Positions 38,454 through 48,014 of a DNA stretch of 64,000 nucleotides are shown here, piece after piece. Both the position numbers and the translations under genes were made by a program. Origin of the DNA: an uncultured Alphaproteobacteria bacterium (GTDB taxonomy: Bacteria; Pseudomonadota; Alphaproteobacteria; HIMB59); NCBI GenBank assembly GCA_902617515.1, contig CACMWX010000003.1:16886-80885 (forward strand), given 5' to 3'. The stretch's first letter is position 1, and the number at the start of each line of letters is the position of its first letter. Below the pieces are notes generated by a model. That model saw only the letters and a program-made list of their open reading frames with translations. It was not told the origin of the DNA and made no database searches.

Positions 38454-39387
38454 AATTGGTAAACCTAACCTTGAGATCTTTTCTGAGACATTAACGTCTG
38501 AAGCGAAAAAAAATAAGGACATTATAGTTGTAACAAGTGACTCAAGGGGATCGGGAAAATTAGTCCCTTTTGGTAGAGAATTGCCTGATCAAATCATTGA
38601 AGTAGGTATAGCTGAACAGAATTTAGTGGGAGTTTCAGCGGGGTTAGCTGCTGGGGGAAAGATTGTATTTGGGGTATCGCCTGCAAGTTTTTTAACTGCT
38701 AGATCTTTAGAGCAGATAAAGAATGATGTCGCCTATTCTGACTGTAATGTCACATTAATTGGGATCAGTGCAGGGATAAGTTATGGGCAGCTTGGGTCAA
38801 CACATCACTCAATCCATGATTTTGCTACATTAAGAACAATAAATAATATGACAATAGTCGCACCTGCAGATAACTTTGAAGCATCAGAGGTTATTAAACA
38901 GGCTGTTTCTTATAATAAACCTCTTTACATTAGGTATGGGAAAAAACCAATGATGGATATTCATCCTCCAGGTACAAAATTTAAAATTGGAAAATCTATT
39001 TTGGTCAAAAAGGGAGAGGATTTAACAATCATTGCAACTGGTGAAACTTTACAACGAGCATATTTAGCTTATGAAATTTTAAAAGAAAACAATATTCATT
39101 GTTCTATTATTAGTATGCATACAATAAAGCCCTTTGATAAAGATACATTTTTAGAATTTTCTAAAAACTCCAAAGCGATCTTAACAATAGAAGAACATAG
39201 TATATTTGGGGGGCTTGGAGAATGCTGTGCAAACCTAATTGCTCAAAACAATATAGATACAAACCTCAAAATACTTGGTATCCCTGATGAATATATGATT
39301 AATGGATCTCAATCTGATGTGTTAGATTACTATAATATGAGCCCAGAGAGGATAGTTGAAATATCTAAGGATTTACTAAATAAATGA
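38446..39387 (+). CDS. Transketolase, C-terminal subunit
   Basis: DSRGSGKLVPFGRELPDQIIEVGIAEQNLVGVSAGLAAGGKIVFGVSPASFLTARSLEQIKNDVAYSDCNVTLIG; 8-bp overlap with N-terminal subunit gene. Confidence 0.94.
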   Translation: MNKIGKPNLEIFSETLTSEAKKNKDIIVVTSDSRGSGKLVPFGRELPDQIIEVGIAEQNLVGVSAGLAAGGKIVFGVSPASFLTARSLEQIKNDVAYSDCNVTLIGISAGISYGQLGSTHHSIHDFATLRTINNMTIVAPADNFEASEVIKQAVSYNKPLYIRYGKKPMMDIHPPGTKFKIGKSILVKKGEDLTIIATGETLQRAYLAYEILKENNIHCSIISMHTIKPFDKDTFLEFSKNSKAILTIEEHSIFGGLGECCANLIAQNNIDTNLKILGIPDEYMINGSQSDVLDYYNMSPERIVEISKDLLNK

Positions 39388-40859
39388 GTTATCTGACTAT
39401 TGACTCGAGCACATCTTCTACAACAGTTCTTGTATTTAATGAAAAATTAGAAGCAATAAAAAGATTTCAAAAAGAACATCGCCAAATAATTACAGAAGAA
39501 GGATATATCGAGCACGATTTAGAGGAGATTTATCAAAACTTACTTGACTTAATTAAAGATGCATCTGAAATAATGCCTAATCCCAAGTTCATTAGTCTAA
39601 CTAATCAGAGAGAAACATTTACTCTTTTTAGCAAAAAGGACGGGAAGCCAATATATAATGCAGTTGTTTGGCAATGTACTAGAGGTCAAAAAATTTGTGA
39701 AGGTATTCTGAAAGATGAATTAAAAAGTGATGAAATTCTGAGTAAAACAGGTCTCAAACCAAATACATTTTTTTCAGGAAGTAAATTTAAATGGCTATAT
39801 AACAACAAATCAGAAATTAAATCGAAGATTGATAACGGTGATATTTTATTTGGGACAATTGAGACATATCTCATTTACCGACTCACAAACTTTAGTTCAT
39901 ATGTCACAGACACAACTAATGCATCAAGAACTTTATTATTTAATTGTTTGAATAATTCTTGGGATGATGAATTGTTAAATATTTTTGATGGTACTAATCT
40001 CAATTTTCCAAAAATAATTAAAAGCTCAGAGATATTTGGAGAGAGTGATTTTAATAAAGCTTTCAAATATCCAATACAAATAATTGGAGTAGCTGGTGAT
40101 GCACAAGCATCACTTTTTGCTAATTTTTGTTTTGATAAAGGTGATACGAAGATTACAACTGGAACTGGTTTTAATATTCAAACAAATATTGGCAATGAGA
40201 TGGTAATTGATGAAAATTCACTTACCTCACTTGCTTTCACTAGTGATAAAGAAAATATTTATGCATTAGAGTGTTTGAACTCATTTGCTGGAGGAACAAT
40301 CTCATGGTTTAAGAATAGTTTAAATTTAATTGAAACAGCTAGCGAAAGTGAAATCTATTCAAAAAAAGAAAAAGATAGTAATGGAGTGTGTTTCATTCCA
40401 GCTTTCTCTGGACTGGGTCCACCGTTTTGGAAATCTAACGCAAGAGCTGCTTTCTTTGGTATCAGTGCATCAACAAATAGAAATCATTTAGTTAGAGCTG
40501 GATTAGAGTCAGTTGCTTATCAAATGGTGGTATATTTAGAAACTATGAAGAAATCGAGAAATTTGGATTTAAAAAGCTTATCTATTGATGGTGGAATGAT
40601 AAAAAATAATTTTTTTCTTCAAATAATTAGTGATCTATTAGAGATTGATTTAACTATCCCTGAGATGGAAGATATGTCTTCCTATGGAGCCTTGCTTTTT
40701 GGGATGCAATATTTTCATAATTTTAAAAATTTGGACGATTTGAGAGATTTTAAAGTAAAAAGTTCAGTAATTAGTCCCGGTAATAATGAGATTACAAGAA
40801 ACTCCTATAACTTATGGAAAGATATCGTAGATAAACATTTCATCAAAAATCAAGACTAA
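39384..40859 (+). CDS. FGGY-family carbohydrate kinase (glycerol-kinase-like)
   Basis: YLTIDSSTSSTTVLVFNEKLEAIKRFQKEHRQIITEEGYIEHDLEEIYQNL; ISLTNQRETFTLF; GDAQASLFANFCFDKGDTKITTGTGFNIQTNIG. Confidence 0.9.
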   Translation: MSYLTIDSSTSSTTVLVFNEKLEAIKRFQKEHRQIITEEGYIEHDLEEIYQNLLDLIKDASEIMPNPKFISLTNQRETFTLFSKKDGKPIYNAVVWQCTRGQKICEGILKDELKSDEILSKTGLKPNTFFSGSKFKWLYNNKSEIKSKIDNGDILFGTIETYLIYRLTNFSSYVTDTTNASRTLLFNCLNNSWDDELLNIFDGTNLNFPKIIKSSEIFGESDFNKAFKYPIQIIGVAGDAQASLFANFCFDKGDTKITTGTGFNIQTNIGNEMVIDENSLTSLAFTSDKENIYALECLNSFAGGTISWFKNSLNLIETASESEIYSKKEKDSNGVCFIPAFSGLGPPFWKSNARAAFFGISASTNRNHLVRAGLESVAYQMVVYLETMKKSRNLDLKSLSIDGGMIKNNFFLQIISDLLEIDLTIPEMEDMSSYGALLFGMQYFHNFKNLDDLRDFKVKSSVISPGNNEITRNSYNLWKDIVDKHFIKNQD

Positions 40860-40882
40860 AAAATTAAAATTTGACTAGTAAG

Positions 40883-40911
40883 TTAGCATAACAATAAGAT
40901 ATTGTTATAAT
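40883..40911 (+). promoter_or_regulatory. Candidate sigma-70-type promoter with inverted-repeat operator between -35 and -10
   Basis: TTAGCA (40883-40888), 17-bp spacer, TATAAT (40906-40911). Spacer holds the perfect inverted repeat ATAACAATA-aga-TATTGTTAT (40888-40908). AGGAGG follows at 40922-40927, then ATG 40936. Confidence 0.6.
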
Positions 40912-40935
40912 GACTATATATAGGAGGAAATAACT

Positions 40936-41970
40936 ATGAGAAAATTATCTCTAGTTCTAGCTTCACTTATGGCAGTTGCTTTTACTTTTGCTACTATGCC
41001 AGCAAAAGCAGGAAGCCATGCTGTTGAAGCTTGCTTAATTACAAAAACAGACATCAATCCTTTCTTCGTTAAAATGAAAGAAGGTGCAGAGGCGAGAGCA
41101 AATGAATTAGGTGTCAAATTATCATTCTTTGCGGGTAAAGTTGATGGTGACCATGAGACTCAAGTAAGAGCTATTGAGACTTGTATTGCTTCAGGTGCAA
41201 AAGGTATTTTAATTGCTGCATCTGATACAAAAGCTATTGTTACTCCATTAAAAAATGCTCAAGACAATGGTTTACTAGTCATTGCTCTTGACACACCACT
41301 AGAGCCAATTACAGCTGCAGACTCTACTTTTGCAACTGATAACTTCAAGGCAGGTGAATTAGGTGGAGCATGGGTTGCTGCAAAGTTAGGAGCAGATGCT
41401 GCTAATGCCAAAATTGCAATGTTAGACCTTAACGAGAGTCAACCTTCTGTTGGTGTTCTTAGAGATCAAGGTTTCTTAACTGGATTTGGAATCGATGTAA
41501 AAGATGTTTCCAGATGGGGAGATGAAGATGATCCTAGAATTATCTGTAATGAAGTTACAAACGGTAACGAAGAAGGTGGAAGAACTGCAATGGAAAAATG
41601 TCTTCAAAAAGATCCAGACATAAACGTTGTTTACACTATTAATGAGCCAGCAGCTGTTGGTGCTTATGAGGCGTTAAAAGCAGTTGGTAAAGATGATGGT
41701 AGTGTTCTCATTGCTTCAGTTGACGGAGGTTGCCCAGGTGTAGCTGACGTTGAAAGAGGTATCATTGGTGCTACATCTCAACAGTACCCATTATTAATGG
41801 CTTCTTTAGGTGTTGAAGCTATTAAAGCTTGGGCTGAAGATGGATCAAAGCCTGAAAATACTCCAGGTCTTGACTTCTTTAACACTGGTGTGAACTTAGT
41901 TACAGATGATGCTGCTAGCGGAGTTCCATCAATTAGTGTCAAAGAAGGTATGGACAGATGTTGGGGTTAA
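40936..41970 (+). CDS. frcB: Fructose-type sugar ABC transporter substrate-binding protein
   Basis: Signal peptide; [95 protein letters not shown]; followed by matching permease and ATPase. Confidence 0.88.
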   Translation: MRKLSLVLASLMAVAFTFATMPAKAGSHAVEACLITKTDINPFFVKMKEGAEARANELGVKLSFFAGKVDGDHETQVRAIETCIASGAKGILIAASDTKAIVTPLKNAQDNGLLVIALDTPLEPITAADSTFATDNFKAGELGGAWVAAKLGADAANAKIAMLDLNESQPSVGVLRDQGFLTGFGIDVKDVSRWGDEDDPRIICNEVTNGNEEGGRTAMEKCLQKDPDINVVYTINEPAAVGAYEALKAVGKDDGSVLIASVDGGCPGVADVERGIIGATSQQYPLLMASLGVEAIKAWAEDGSKPENTPGLDFFNTGVNLVTDDAASGVPSISVKEGMDRCWG

Positions 41971-41988
41971 TCCAATAATTTTATTATT

Positions 41989-42010
41989 CAGGGCAGATTA
42001 TTCTGCCCTG
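41989..42010 (+). terminator. Intercistronic hairpin between substrate-binding-protein and permease genes
   Basis: CAGGGCAGA-TTAT-TCTGCCCTG: perfect 9-bp stem with 4-nt loop, in the 59-nt gap between the two genes; weak downstream T-tract. Confidence 0.8.
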
Positions 42011-42029
42011 AAACTTTTGCATTTTTAAT

Positions 42030-43124
42030 ATGAATAAAATTTCTGATGACATTTCTAAAGATCTAAAGGATCAACCTAAATTTACTACTGATATCGGTGA
42101 AAAAGATCAAGATCATCACTCATTTGATTTAGGTGAACAGACCACACTAAAAAAAATTCAACATTTTCTTCATGGTAACCCAACTATAGTTCCTGTTATA
42201 ATTTTGATTTTAAGCGTTATCGCTTTCGGTTTTATAGCTGGAGGAAAATTTTTCTCTGCTTTCAATTTATCTTTAATTGTTCAACAAGTTACAATCGTTG
42301 GGATACTTGCAGCTGCTCAGACGCTAATTATTCTCACTGCTGGTATTGACCTAAGTGTTGCTGCTATGATGGTTTTGGCATCAGTTTTTATGGGTAAACT
42401 TTCTGTCGAAATGGGCATACCTACATTACCTGCTATTCTTGTTGGAATGATATCAGGTGTTGCGACAGGAGCATTCAATGGATTATTAGTTACAAGATTA
42501 AGATTGCCTCCATTTATTGTTACATTGGGAACTTGGAACATATTCTTTGCTTTAGTGATCTTTTTTACTGGGTCTCAATCTATTAGAAGCTCTGACATTG
42601 AAGTAAATGCTCCTCTTTTACATTTTTGGGGAGAAAGAATTAATCTTGGAGGCTTTGTATTTACTTATGGCGCTTTCCTTATGATTGGAATTTTCATTTT
42701 TTTATGGTTTTTGCTTAACAGAACAGCATGGGGCAGACATGTTTATGCAATTGGTGATGATAAAGAAGCTGCAGAACTCTCAGGTATTAGAACAGATAGA
42801 ATGCTTGTTTCAATATATGCAGTGGCAGGTTTTGTAGTTGCAATTGGAGCATGGGTTTCAATAGGCAGAGTTGGCTCAGTATCACCTACAAGTTTCTATG
42901 AAGGTAACTTAGACTCAATTACTGCTGTTGTTATAGGTGGAACCTCGCTTTTTGGAGGAAGGGGAACAATAATTGGCTCTCTATTTGGAGCGTTAATTGT
43001 GGGAGTCTTTAGTTCTGGATTATCAATAGCGGGCTTGGATGTTTTATGGCAGCGATTTGCTTTGGGTTGTCTTATAATCGTGGCCGTTGGAATAGACCAA
43101 TGGATAAGGAAGGTGTCAAACTAA
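42030..43124 (+). CDS. frcC: Sugar ABC transporter permease, FrcC-like
   Basis: GILAAAQTLIILTAGIDLSVAAMMVLASVFMGKL; LRLPPFIVTLGTWNIFFALVIFFTGSQSI; ITAVVIGGTSLFGGRGTIIGSLFGALIVGVFSSGLSIAG. Confidence 0.92.
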   Translation: MNKISDDISKDLKDQPKFTTDIGEKDQDHHSFDLGEQTTLKKIQHFLHGNPTIVPVIILILSVIAFGFIAGGKFFSAFNLSLIVQQVTIVGILAAAQTLIILTAGIDLSVAAMMVLASVFMGKLSVEMGIPTLPAILVGMISGVATGAFNGLLVTRLRLPPFIVTLGTWNIFFALVIFFTGSQSIRSSDIEVNAPLLHFWGERINLGGFVFTYGAFLMIGIFIFLWFLLNRTAWGRHVYAIGDDKEAAELSGIRTDRMLVSIYAVAGFVVAIGAWVSIGRVGSVSPTSFYEGNLDSITAVVIGGTSLFGGRGTIIGSLFGALIVGVFSSGLSIAGLDVLWQRFALGCLIIVAVGIDQWIRKVSN

Positions 43125-43888
43125 TGGATCCAGTTCTTGTTGCGAAAAAACTGTCAAAAAAATATGGAAAAGTAGTAGCTTTAGATAATGCTGATCTTGA
43201 ATTATACCCAGGTGAAGTTTTAGGAGTAATTGGTGACAATGGTGCAGGAAAATCAACATTGATTAAAGCTCTTTGTGGTGCAGTAATTCCAGATAGTGGT
43301 GAAATTCAATTAGATGGAAATAAGGTTTCTTTTACATCTCCCATTGAAGCTAGAAAGTTAGGTATTGAGACTGTTTACCAGAACCTTGCACTCTCTCCAG
43401 CTTTATCAATTACAGATAATATGTTTTTAGGTAGAGAAATTAGACAAAAAGGATTTATGGGGAAAATTTTAAAATTTCTAGATCAAAAAGCTATGGCGGA
43501 AGAAGCAAGAAAAAGACTCTCCGATCTTGGTCTTCTAACTATTCAAAACATTAATCAACTTGTCGAAACACTCTCAGGAGGACAAAGACAAGGTGTAGCT
43601 GTTGCACGCGCTACCTCTTTTGGAACTAAGGTGGTAATTATGGATGAACCCACTGCTGCCTTGGGTGTAAAAGAGAGTAGAAGAGTATTAGAATTAATCG
43701 GAGAAGTTAGATCAAGAGGAATACCTATTATTTTAATTTCTCACAATATGCCCCACGTATTTGAAGTTGCAGATAGAATTCATGTACATCGATTAGGCAC
43801 TAGACTATGTGTTATTGATCCAAAAAAATATGAAATGTCAGATGCTGTTGCGTTTATGACTGGTGCTAAGGAACCTCCACAAAATTAA
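43124..43888 (+). CDS. frcA: Sugar ABC transporter ATP-binding protein, FrcA-like
   Basis: The ORF is given from 43046, but ATG 43124 (TAATG overlap with permease stop) begins the domain MDPVLVAKKLSKKYGKVVALDNADLELYPGEVLGVIGDNGAGKSTLIKAL; LSGGQRQGVAVARATSFGTKVVIMDEPTAALG. Confidence 0.93.
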   Translation: MDPVLVAKKLSKKYGKVVALDNADLELYPGEVLGVIGDNGAGKSTLIKALCGAVIPDSGEIQLDGNKVSFTSPIEARKLGIETVYQNLALSPALSITDNMFLGREIRQKGFMGKILKFLDQKAMAEEARKRLSDLGLLTIQNINQLVETLSGGQRQGVAVARATSFGTKVVIMDEPTAALGVKESRRVLELIGEVRSRGIPIILISHNMPHVFEVADRIHVHRLGTRLCVIDPKKYEMSDAVAFMTGAKEPPQN

Positions 43889-44514
43889 TTTTCAAGAATA
43901 TATTCAGCCGCAATACTATTTTTTAAAACATTTACGCCATTAGGTAGATCGTTTTTATATACTTTTTCATCAATTTCTTCTTTGGGTAAATTGAAATTTC
44001 TCCATCGCTCAATTAGTCTTTTTTCTAAAATTTTTTTTTCACAATTTATCATTACAGTTGTATTAAAAAACTTATGTAACTCACTCCAAGGATAGGAATT
44101 TAAAAGGACATAGTTTCCCTCAACTATAATTACTTTAGTATTTTTTGAAATTATAACTGCTGAGGATCTTGATAATTCTAATGATCGATCAAAAATTGGT
44201 ATTACAACCTCGTCCTCTTTGTGCAATCTAGACACAAAGTTGATTAAACCCATTACGTCGAATGTTTCTGGTGCTCCTTTTTTTGATAAAAGGTTTTTCT
44301 CTTTTAAAATTAGGTCATCGTAGTGAAAACCATCCATTTGAAGAATACTTGAGTTATACCCTTTTGCACTTAGGTCTTTTGCTAAATTTTCAGATATAGT
44401 ACTTTTACCAGAGGCAGGAGGGCCAGAAAGGGCAATAAAATAACGGGTTTTATTGTTATTATCAATGTGATCTGTAACTGATCTTATAAGCTGATCATAA
44501 GTTAATCCTGACAT
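43885..44514 (-). CDS. P-loop nucleoside/nucleotide kinase family protein (FrcK-like)
   Basis: RYFIALSGPPASGKSTISENLAKDLSAKGYNSSILQMDGFHYDD; IIVEGNYVLLNSYPWSEL; adjacent to frcBCA-like genes. Confidence 0.85.
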   Translation of the reverse strand: MSGLTYDQLIRSVTDHIDNNNKTRYFIALSGPPASGKSTISENLAKDLSAKGYNSSILQMDGFHYDDLILKEKNLLSKKGAPETFDVMGLINFVSRLHKEDEVVIPIFDRSLELSRSSAVIISKNTKVIIVEGNYVLLNSYPWSELHKFFNTTVMINCEKKILEKRLIERWRNFNLPKEEIDEKVYKNDLPNGVNVLKNSIAAEYILEN

Positions 44515-44532
44515 TATTTATTTTAAGAAAAA

Positions 44533-45978
44533 CTATTTAACATAGTATTTCTTCCAACCATCAAAGCGATCTCTAAGTATTGGTTTTATATTATTATTTT
44601 TTTTTATTATTTCTTTAACTAAAGGTGGCTTTAATACATCTTGATGTTTAAGATTATTAAAACCGAGGTATGCCAACCTTGCGGCACCGTAAGCAGCCAT
44701 AGCATCAGATGCTTCTGTAATAGCCAGATCTCTATCAAGTATTGATGCTAAAAGTTTAATCCAATCTTTGTTTTTGGACCCACCACCAATTACAAATAAA
44801 TTATTTAATTTGATGCCAGTTTTTGAGAGAGCTTGGTAGTTATCAAAAAGGCCAAAAGAAATACCTTCGATTAAACTATAAACAAGTGTATTTTTATCTG
44901 TTTCAATTCCCATATTATGAAAACTTGCTCTAACGTGAGGATCATTTAATGGAGTTCTTTCTCCTGTCAAATAAGGCAAGTAATAAGGTGAGTTAATCAT
45001 TGAAGTATCAGAACTCATAGACTCTTTTAAACACTTTGTAATTTCATCAATTGAAGAGTCAAAAGTATTTATAAACCAATTAATGTTTGAAGTGCAGGAG
45101 AGCATTACCGACATAAGATGCCAAGTATTAGGCAAACAATGGCAAAAAGAGTGTATTGCATCATCATAATTTTTTAAGAATTTCTTTGTGGACCCAAATA
45201 TAACGCCTGAAGTACCTAGTGATATTGATGCATCACCCTCTTCATATAATCCTAAACCGACTGCAGCAGCAGCGTTATCTCCTGCGCCACCGTAAACCTT
45301 GCATCCCATATTGAAGCCATATTTGTCAGCTATATCCTTTTTTATAATACCAGTTTGATCAGTACCTTCACAAACATTTGGCATTTGTGAAATATTCATT
45401 GAGCTTGCTTCAAGTAATTTTGTAGACCAATCTCGTTTTTCAACGTCCAGCCAATAAGTTCCAGAAGCATCAGATAAATCGCTAAAAAATTCTCCTGTTA
45501 GGTAAAATCTTAAGTAATCTTTAGGTAAAAGAACCTTATAGATTTTATTAAAATTATTATTTTCATTTCTTTTAATCCATAGAACTTTTGGTGCTGTGAA
45601 ACCTGGCATTGCAATGTTTCCAGCTATATCCATGACAGATTTGTCAGTCATTATCTCTGAACACTCTTGATGGCTTCTTGTATCATTCCAAAGTATACAG
45701 GGTCTGATTATTTGATGATCCTTATTAATACATGTAGCACCATGCATATGCCCTGAAAAAGAAACTGAATTTATTTCATTGATGTTAATTTTTTCTTTTA
45801 ATCTTAACATACATTGATCAAAGGCAACTATCCAAGAGGATGGATCTTGTTCAGACCATCCACTTTGAGGGTTAGATGAAGGTATATCTTCGCTAGAGAC
45901 ACTATGAATAATTTCCTGCTCTTCACCAATGACTAAGCATTTCATTGATGAAGTTCCAAGATCTATACCTAAATACAT
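44533..45978 (-). CDS. xylB: Xylulokinase (FGGY family)
   Basis: MYLGIDLGTSSMKCLVIGEEQEIIHSVSSEDIPSSNPQSGWSEQDPSSW; SFSGHMHGATCINKDHQIIRPCILWNDTRSHQEC; GGAGDNAAAAVGLGLYEEGDASISLGTSGVIF. Confidence 0.93.
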   Translation of the reverse strand: MYLGIDLGTSSMKCLVIGEEQEIIHSVSSEDIPSSNPQSGWSEQDPSSWIVAFDQCMLRLKEKININEINSVSFSGHMHGATCINKDHQIIRPCILWNDTRSHQECSEIMTDKSVMDIAGNIAMPGFTAPKVLWIKRNENNNFNKIYKVLLPKDYLRFYLTGEFFSDLSDASGTYWLDVEKRDWSTKLLEASSMNISQMPNVCEGTDQTGIIKKDIADKYGFNMGCKVYGGAGDNAAAAVGLGLYEEGDASISLGTSGVIFGSTKKFLKNYDDAIHSFCHCLPNTWHLMSVMLSCTSNINWFINTFDSSIDEITKCLKESMSSDTSMINSPYYLPYLTGERTPLNDPHVRASFHNMGIETDKNTLVYSLIEGISFGLFDNYQALSKTGIKLNNLFVIGGGSKNKDWIKLLASILDRDLAITEASDAMAAYGAARLAYLGFNNLKHQDVLKPPLVKEIIKKNNNIKPILRDRFDGWKKYYVK

Positions 45979-46052
45979 AACTATTACTATACAATCTTTA
46001 AATAAATTTTCTATTTATACTGTGAGAAATTTGATGATAAAGTTTTAATATA

Positions 46053-47045
46053 ATGAATAAATCTTTAGAGACGAAATTACAAAAAATAAAAAAACAAATT
46101 TACAAACCCAAAGATTTTATTATTGCAGATGCAAAAGACGGTGATATGGCAATGGGCATCATTACGCCTGGGCCTAAAAGAGATATTAAGGGTAAAATTT
46201 TAAAATCTTATAAGAAGCTAGATGATTATAAGCAAGCTATGATATCTATGTCTAAATCAAATCTTGTCGATATTATGTTAATGTCTGCATCAACTGGTGA
46301 AGAATTAATTAAAAAAAAAATATTTATTAATTCCAAAGTTACTCCTGCTATACGGATGAATGATACTACAGATATTTGGTTAATGAGAAATGGTAATTAC
46401 AGATCTACTTATCCAAGACCTTTCCGATCTGCTCGTCTAAAAAGTGTATCAAAATTTGCAAATTTAGGATTATTTTCAATGACATTCTCTAACAATGTAG
46501 ATTTTGATTTAGCAATGTTAAATGCTTATAGAGATTTTAGAATTGAAGCTATTGAATATAAATTTAATCATTTTTTGGAGGTATTTAACCCTCCAATTAA
46601 TATCGGCATGAAATCAAATAATCTGGGTGACTACATTAATGATTGCATTATTAAAGCCATTGCGGGACAAACTAAAGAAGAAAGACCCTTATTTTTGAAA
46701 ATTGCATATAATGGCCCAAAAGCGATGGAGGAACTGGCAACTTATGATCCTGCAAATTTAATAATTGGTATATTAGGCGGTAGTAAAGGAACCACACGAG
46801 ATTGTTTTGAATTAATTAAAAAAGCTAGTCATTATGGTGCAAGAGTTGCTCTTTTTGGTAGAAAAATTAATCTTGCAGAGAATCCAATCTTGTTAGTAAA
46901 GCTAATGAGGGCGGTAATAGAAAAAGATATAAAAACTATTGAAGCTGTTAAGTTATATCATAGCGAATTAAATAAAAAAAATTTAAGACCAGATCAATCT
47001 CTCAATAAAGATCTTCAAATAACTGATCCTATTTTAAAATTATAA
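46053..47045 (+). CDS. Uncharacterised protein, possible DhnA/FbaB- or LacD-like TIM-barrel aldolase
   Basis: C-terminal LIIGILGGSKGTTRDCFELIKKASHYGARVALFGRKINLAENPILLVKLMRAVIEKDI resembles class I aldolase barrels; N-terminal IIADAKDGDMAMGIITPGPKR. Family assignment is weak. Confidence 0.6.
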   Translation: MNKSLETKLQKIKKQIYKPKDFIIADAKDGDMAMGIITPGPKRDIKGKILKSYKKLDDYKQAMISMSKSNLVDIMLMSASTGEELIKKKIFINSKVTPAIRMNDTTDIWLMRNGNYRSTYPRPFRSARLKSVSKFANLGLFSMTFSNNVDFDLAMLNAYRDFRIEAIEYKFNHFLEVFNPPINIGMKSNNLGDYINDCIIKAIAGQTKEERPLFLKIAYNGPKAMEELATYDPANLIIGILGGSKGTTRDCFELIKKASHYGARVALFGRKINLAENPILLVKLMRAVIEKDIKTIEAVKLYHSELNKKNLRPDQSLNKDLQITDPILKL

Positions 47046-48014
47046 TTTTTTGATATTAGGTAAATTACCTGACGATGAGTCAATTTTCATCATAGCTGAT
47101 CCCGCTGCATGAGACTTCCTCAGTGTAACTTCAATATCCCAGTCTTCATGTACACCAAAAATAAATCCTGCACAAAAAGCATCCCCTGCGCCAACAGCAT
47201 TTTTGATATTTTTTTTTTGAATTTTGGGAGACTGGGAGTGATAAATATCTTTTTTAGAAATATAAAGTGACTCATACGGGCTATGTATAATAAAAGCTCT
47301 TTGAAGGCCTTTTTGAAAAATTTTTCTAGACAAGTTTATAATGAGTTTTTTGTCTAATCGGTTTTTTGAGTTTATAATTTTTTTTTTAAAAAGTAATTGT
47401 GCTTCAATTTCATTTAGTAAAAGATAGTCAGTATAAGGAAGAGCACTAAAAATAATTTTCTGAAAATTTGGAATATTGTTTGATGCTAAATCAATGATAT
47501 TAATAATACCTTTTTTTCTTGACTCTTTTAAAACTTTACAAAGTCTTGTTTCTTTCCCACTAAATTCGTCTAATCTTCCTAAAAGGCTGAGATATCCTAC
47601 ATATAAAATTTTAGGATAATTGCTAAGTTTACTTAATCTAAAATGATCTATGTCTAATAAATCATTTGCCCCAGAGTAGTAGAGAAAAGTTCTTTCATTT
47701 TGTTTCTCAGACATGCACAAAGAATATGAAGTTGGGATATTAGATGAAACTGAAAGGTATTTTGAAATAATGCCATTACTTCGACAATGATTTTTAATAA
47801 GTTTAGAATTATCATCATTTCCTATTGATCCCATGGCAATTAAATTATATTTGAAACCAAGAGAAGATAAGTTTGTTAATACATTATTAGGACCGCCGCC
47901 AACACATTGATATTGACCTTTGATAGACTCAAGCTTGCCTCTCTCAGGAAGGTAGTCAATTTTATAAGTTGTATCTACGCACCATATACCTAATCCTACA
48001 ACCCCACGGCGCAT
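47040..48014 (-). CDS. PfkB-family carbohydrate kinase
   Basis: VVGLGIWCVDTTYKIDYLPERGKLESIKGQYQCVGGGPNNVLTNLSSLG; NAVGAGDAFCAGFIFGV. Confidence 0.9.
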   Translation of the reverse strand: MRRGVVGLGIWCVDTTYKIDYLPERGKLESIKGQYQCVGGGPNNVLTNLSSLGFKYNLIAMGSIGNDDNSKLIKNHCRSNGIISKYLSVSSNIPTSYSLCMSEKQNERTFLYYSGANDLLDIDHFRLSKLSNYPKILYVGYLSLLGRLDEFSGKETRLCKVLKESRKKGIINIIDLASNNIPNFQKIIFSALPYTDYLLLNEIEAQLLFKKKIINSKNRLDKKLIINLSRKIFQKGLQRAFIIHSPYESLYISKKDIYHSQSPKIQKKNIKNAVGAGDAFCAGFIFGVHEDWDIEVTLRKSHAAGSAMMKIDSSSGNLPNIKKL

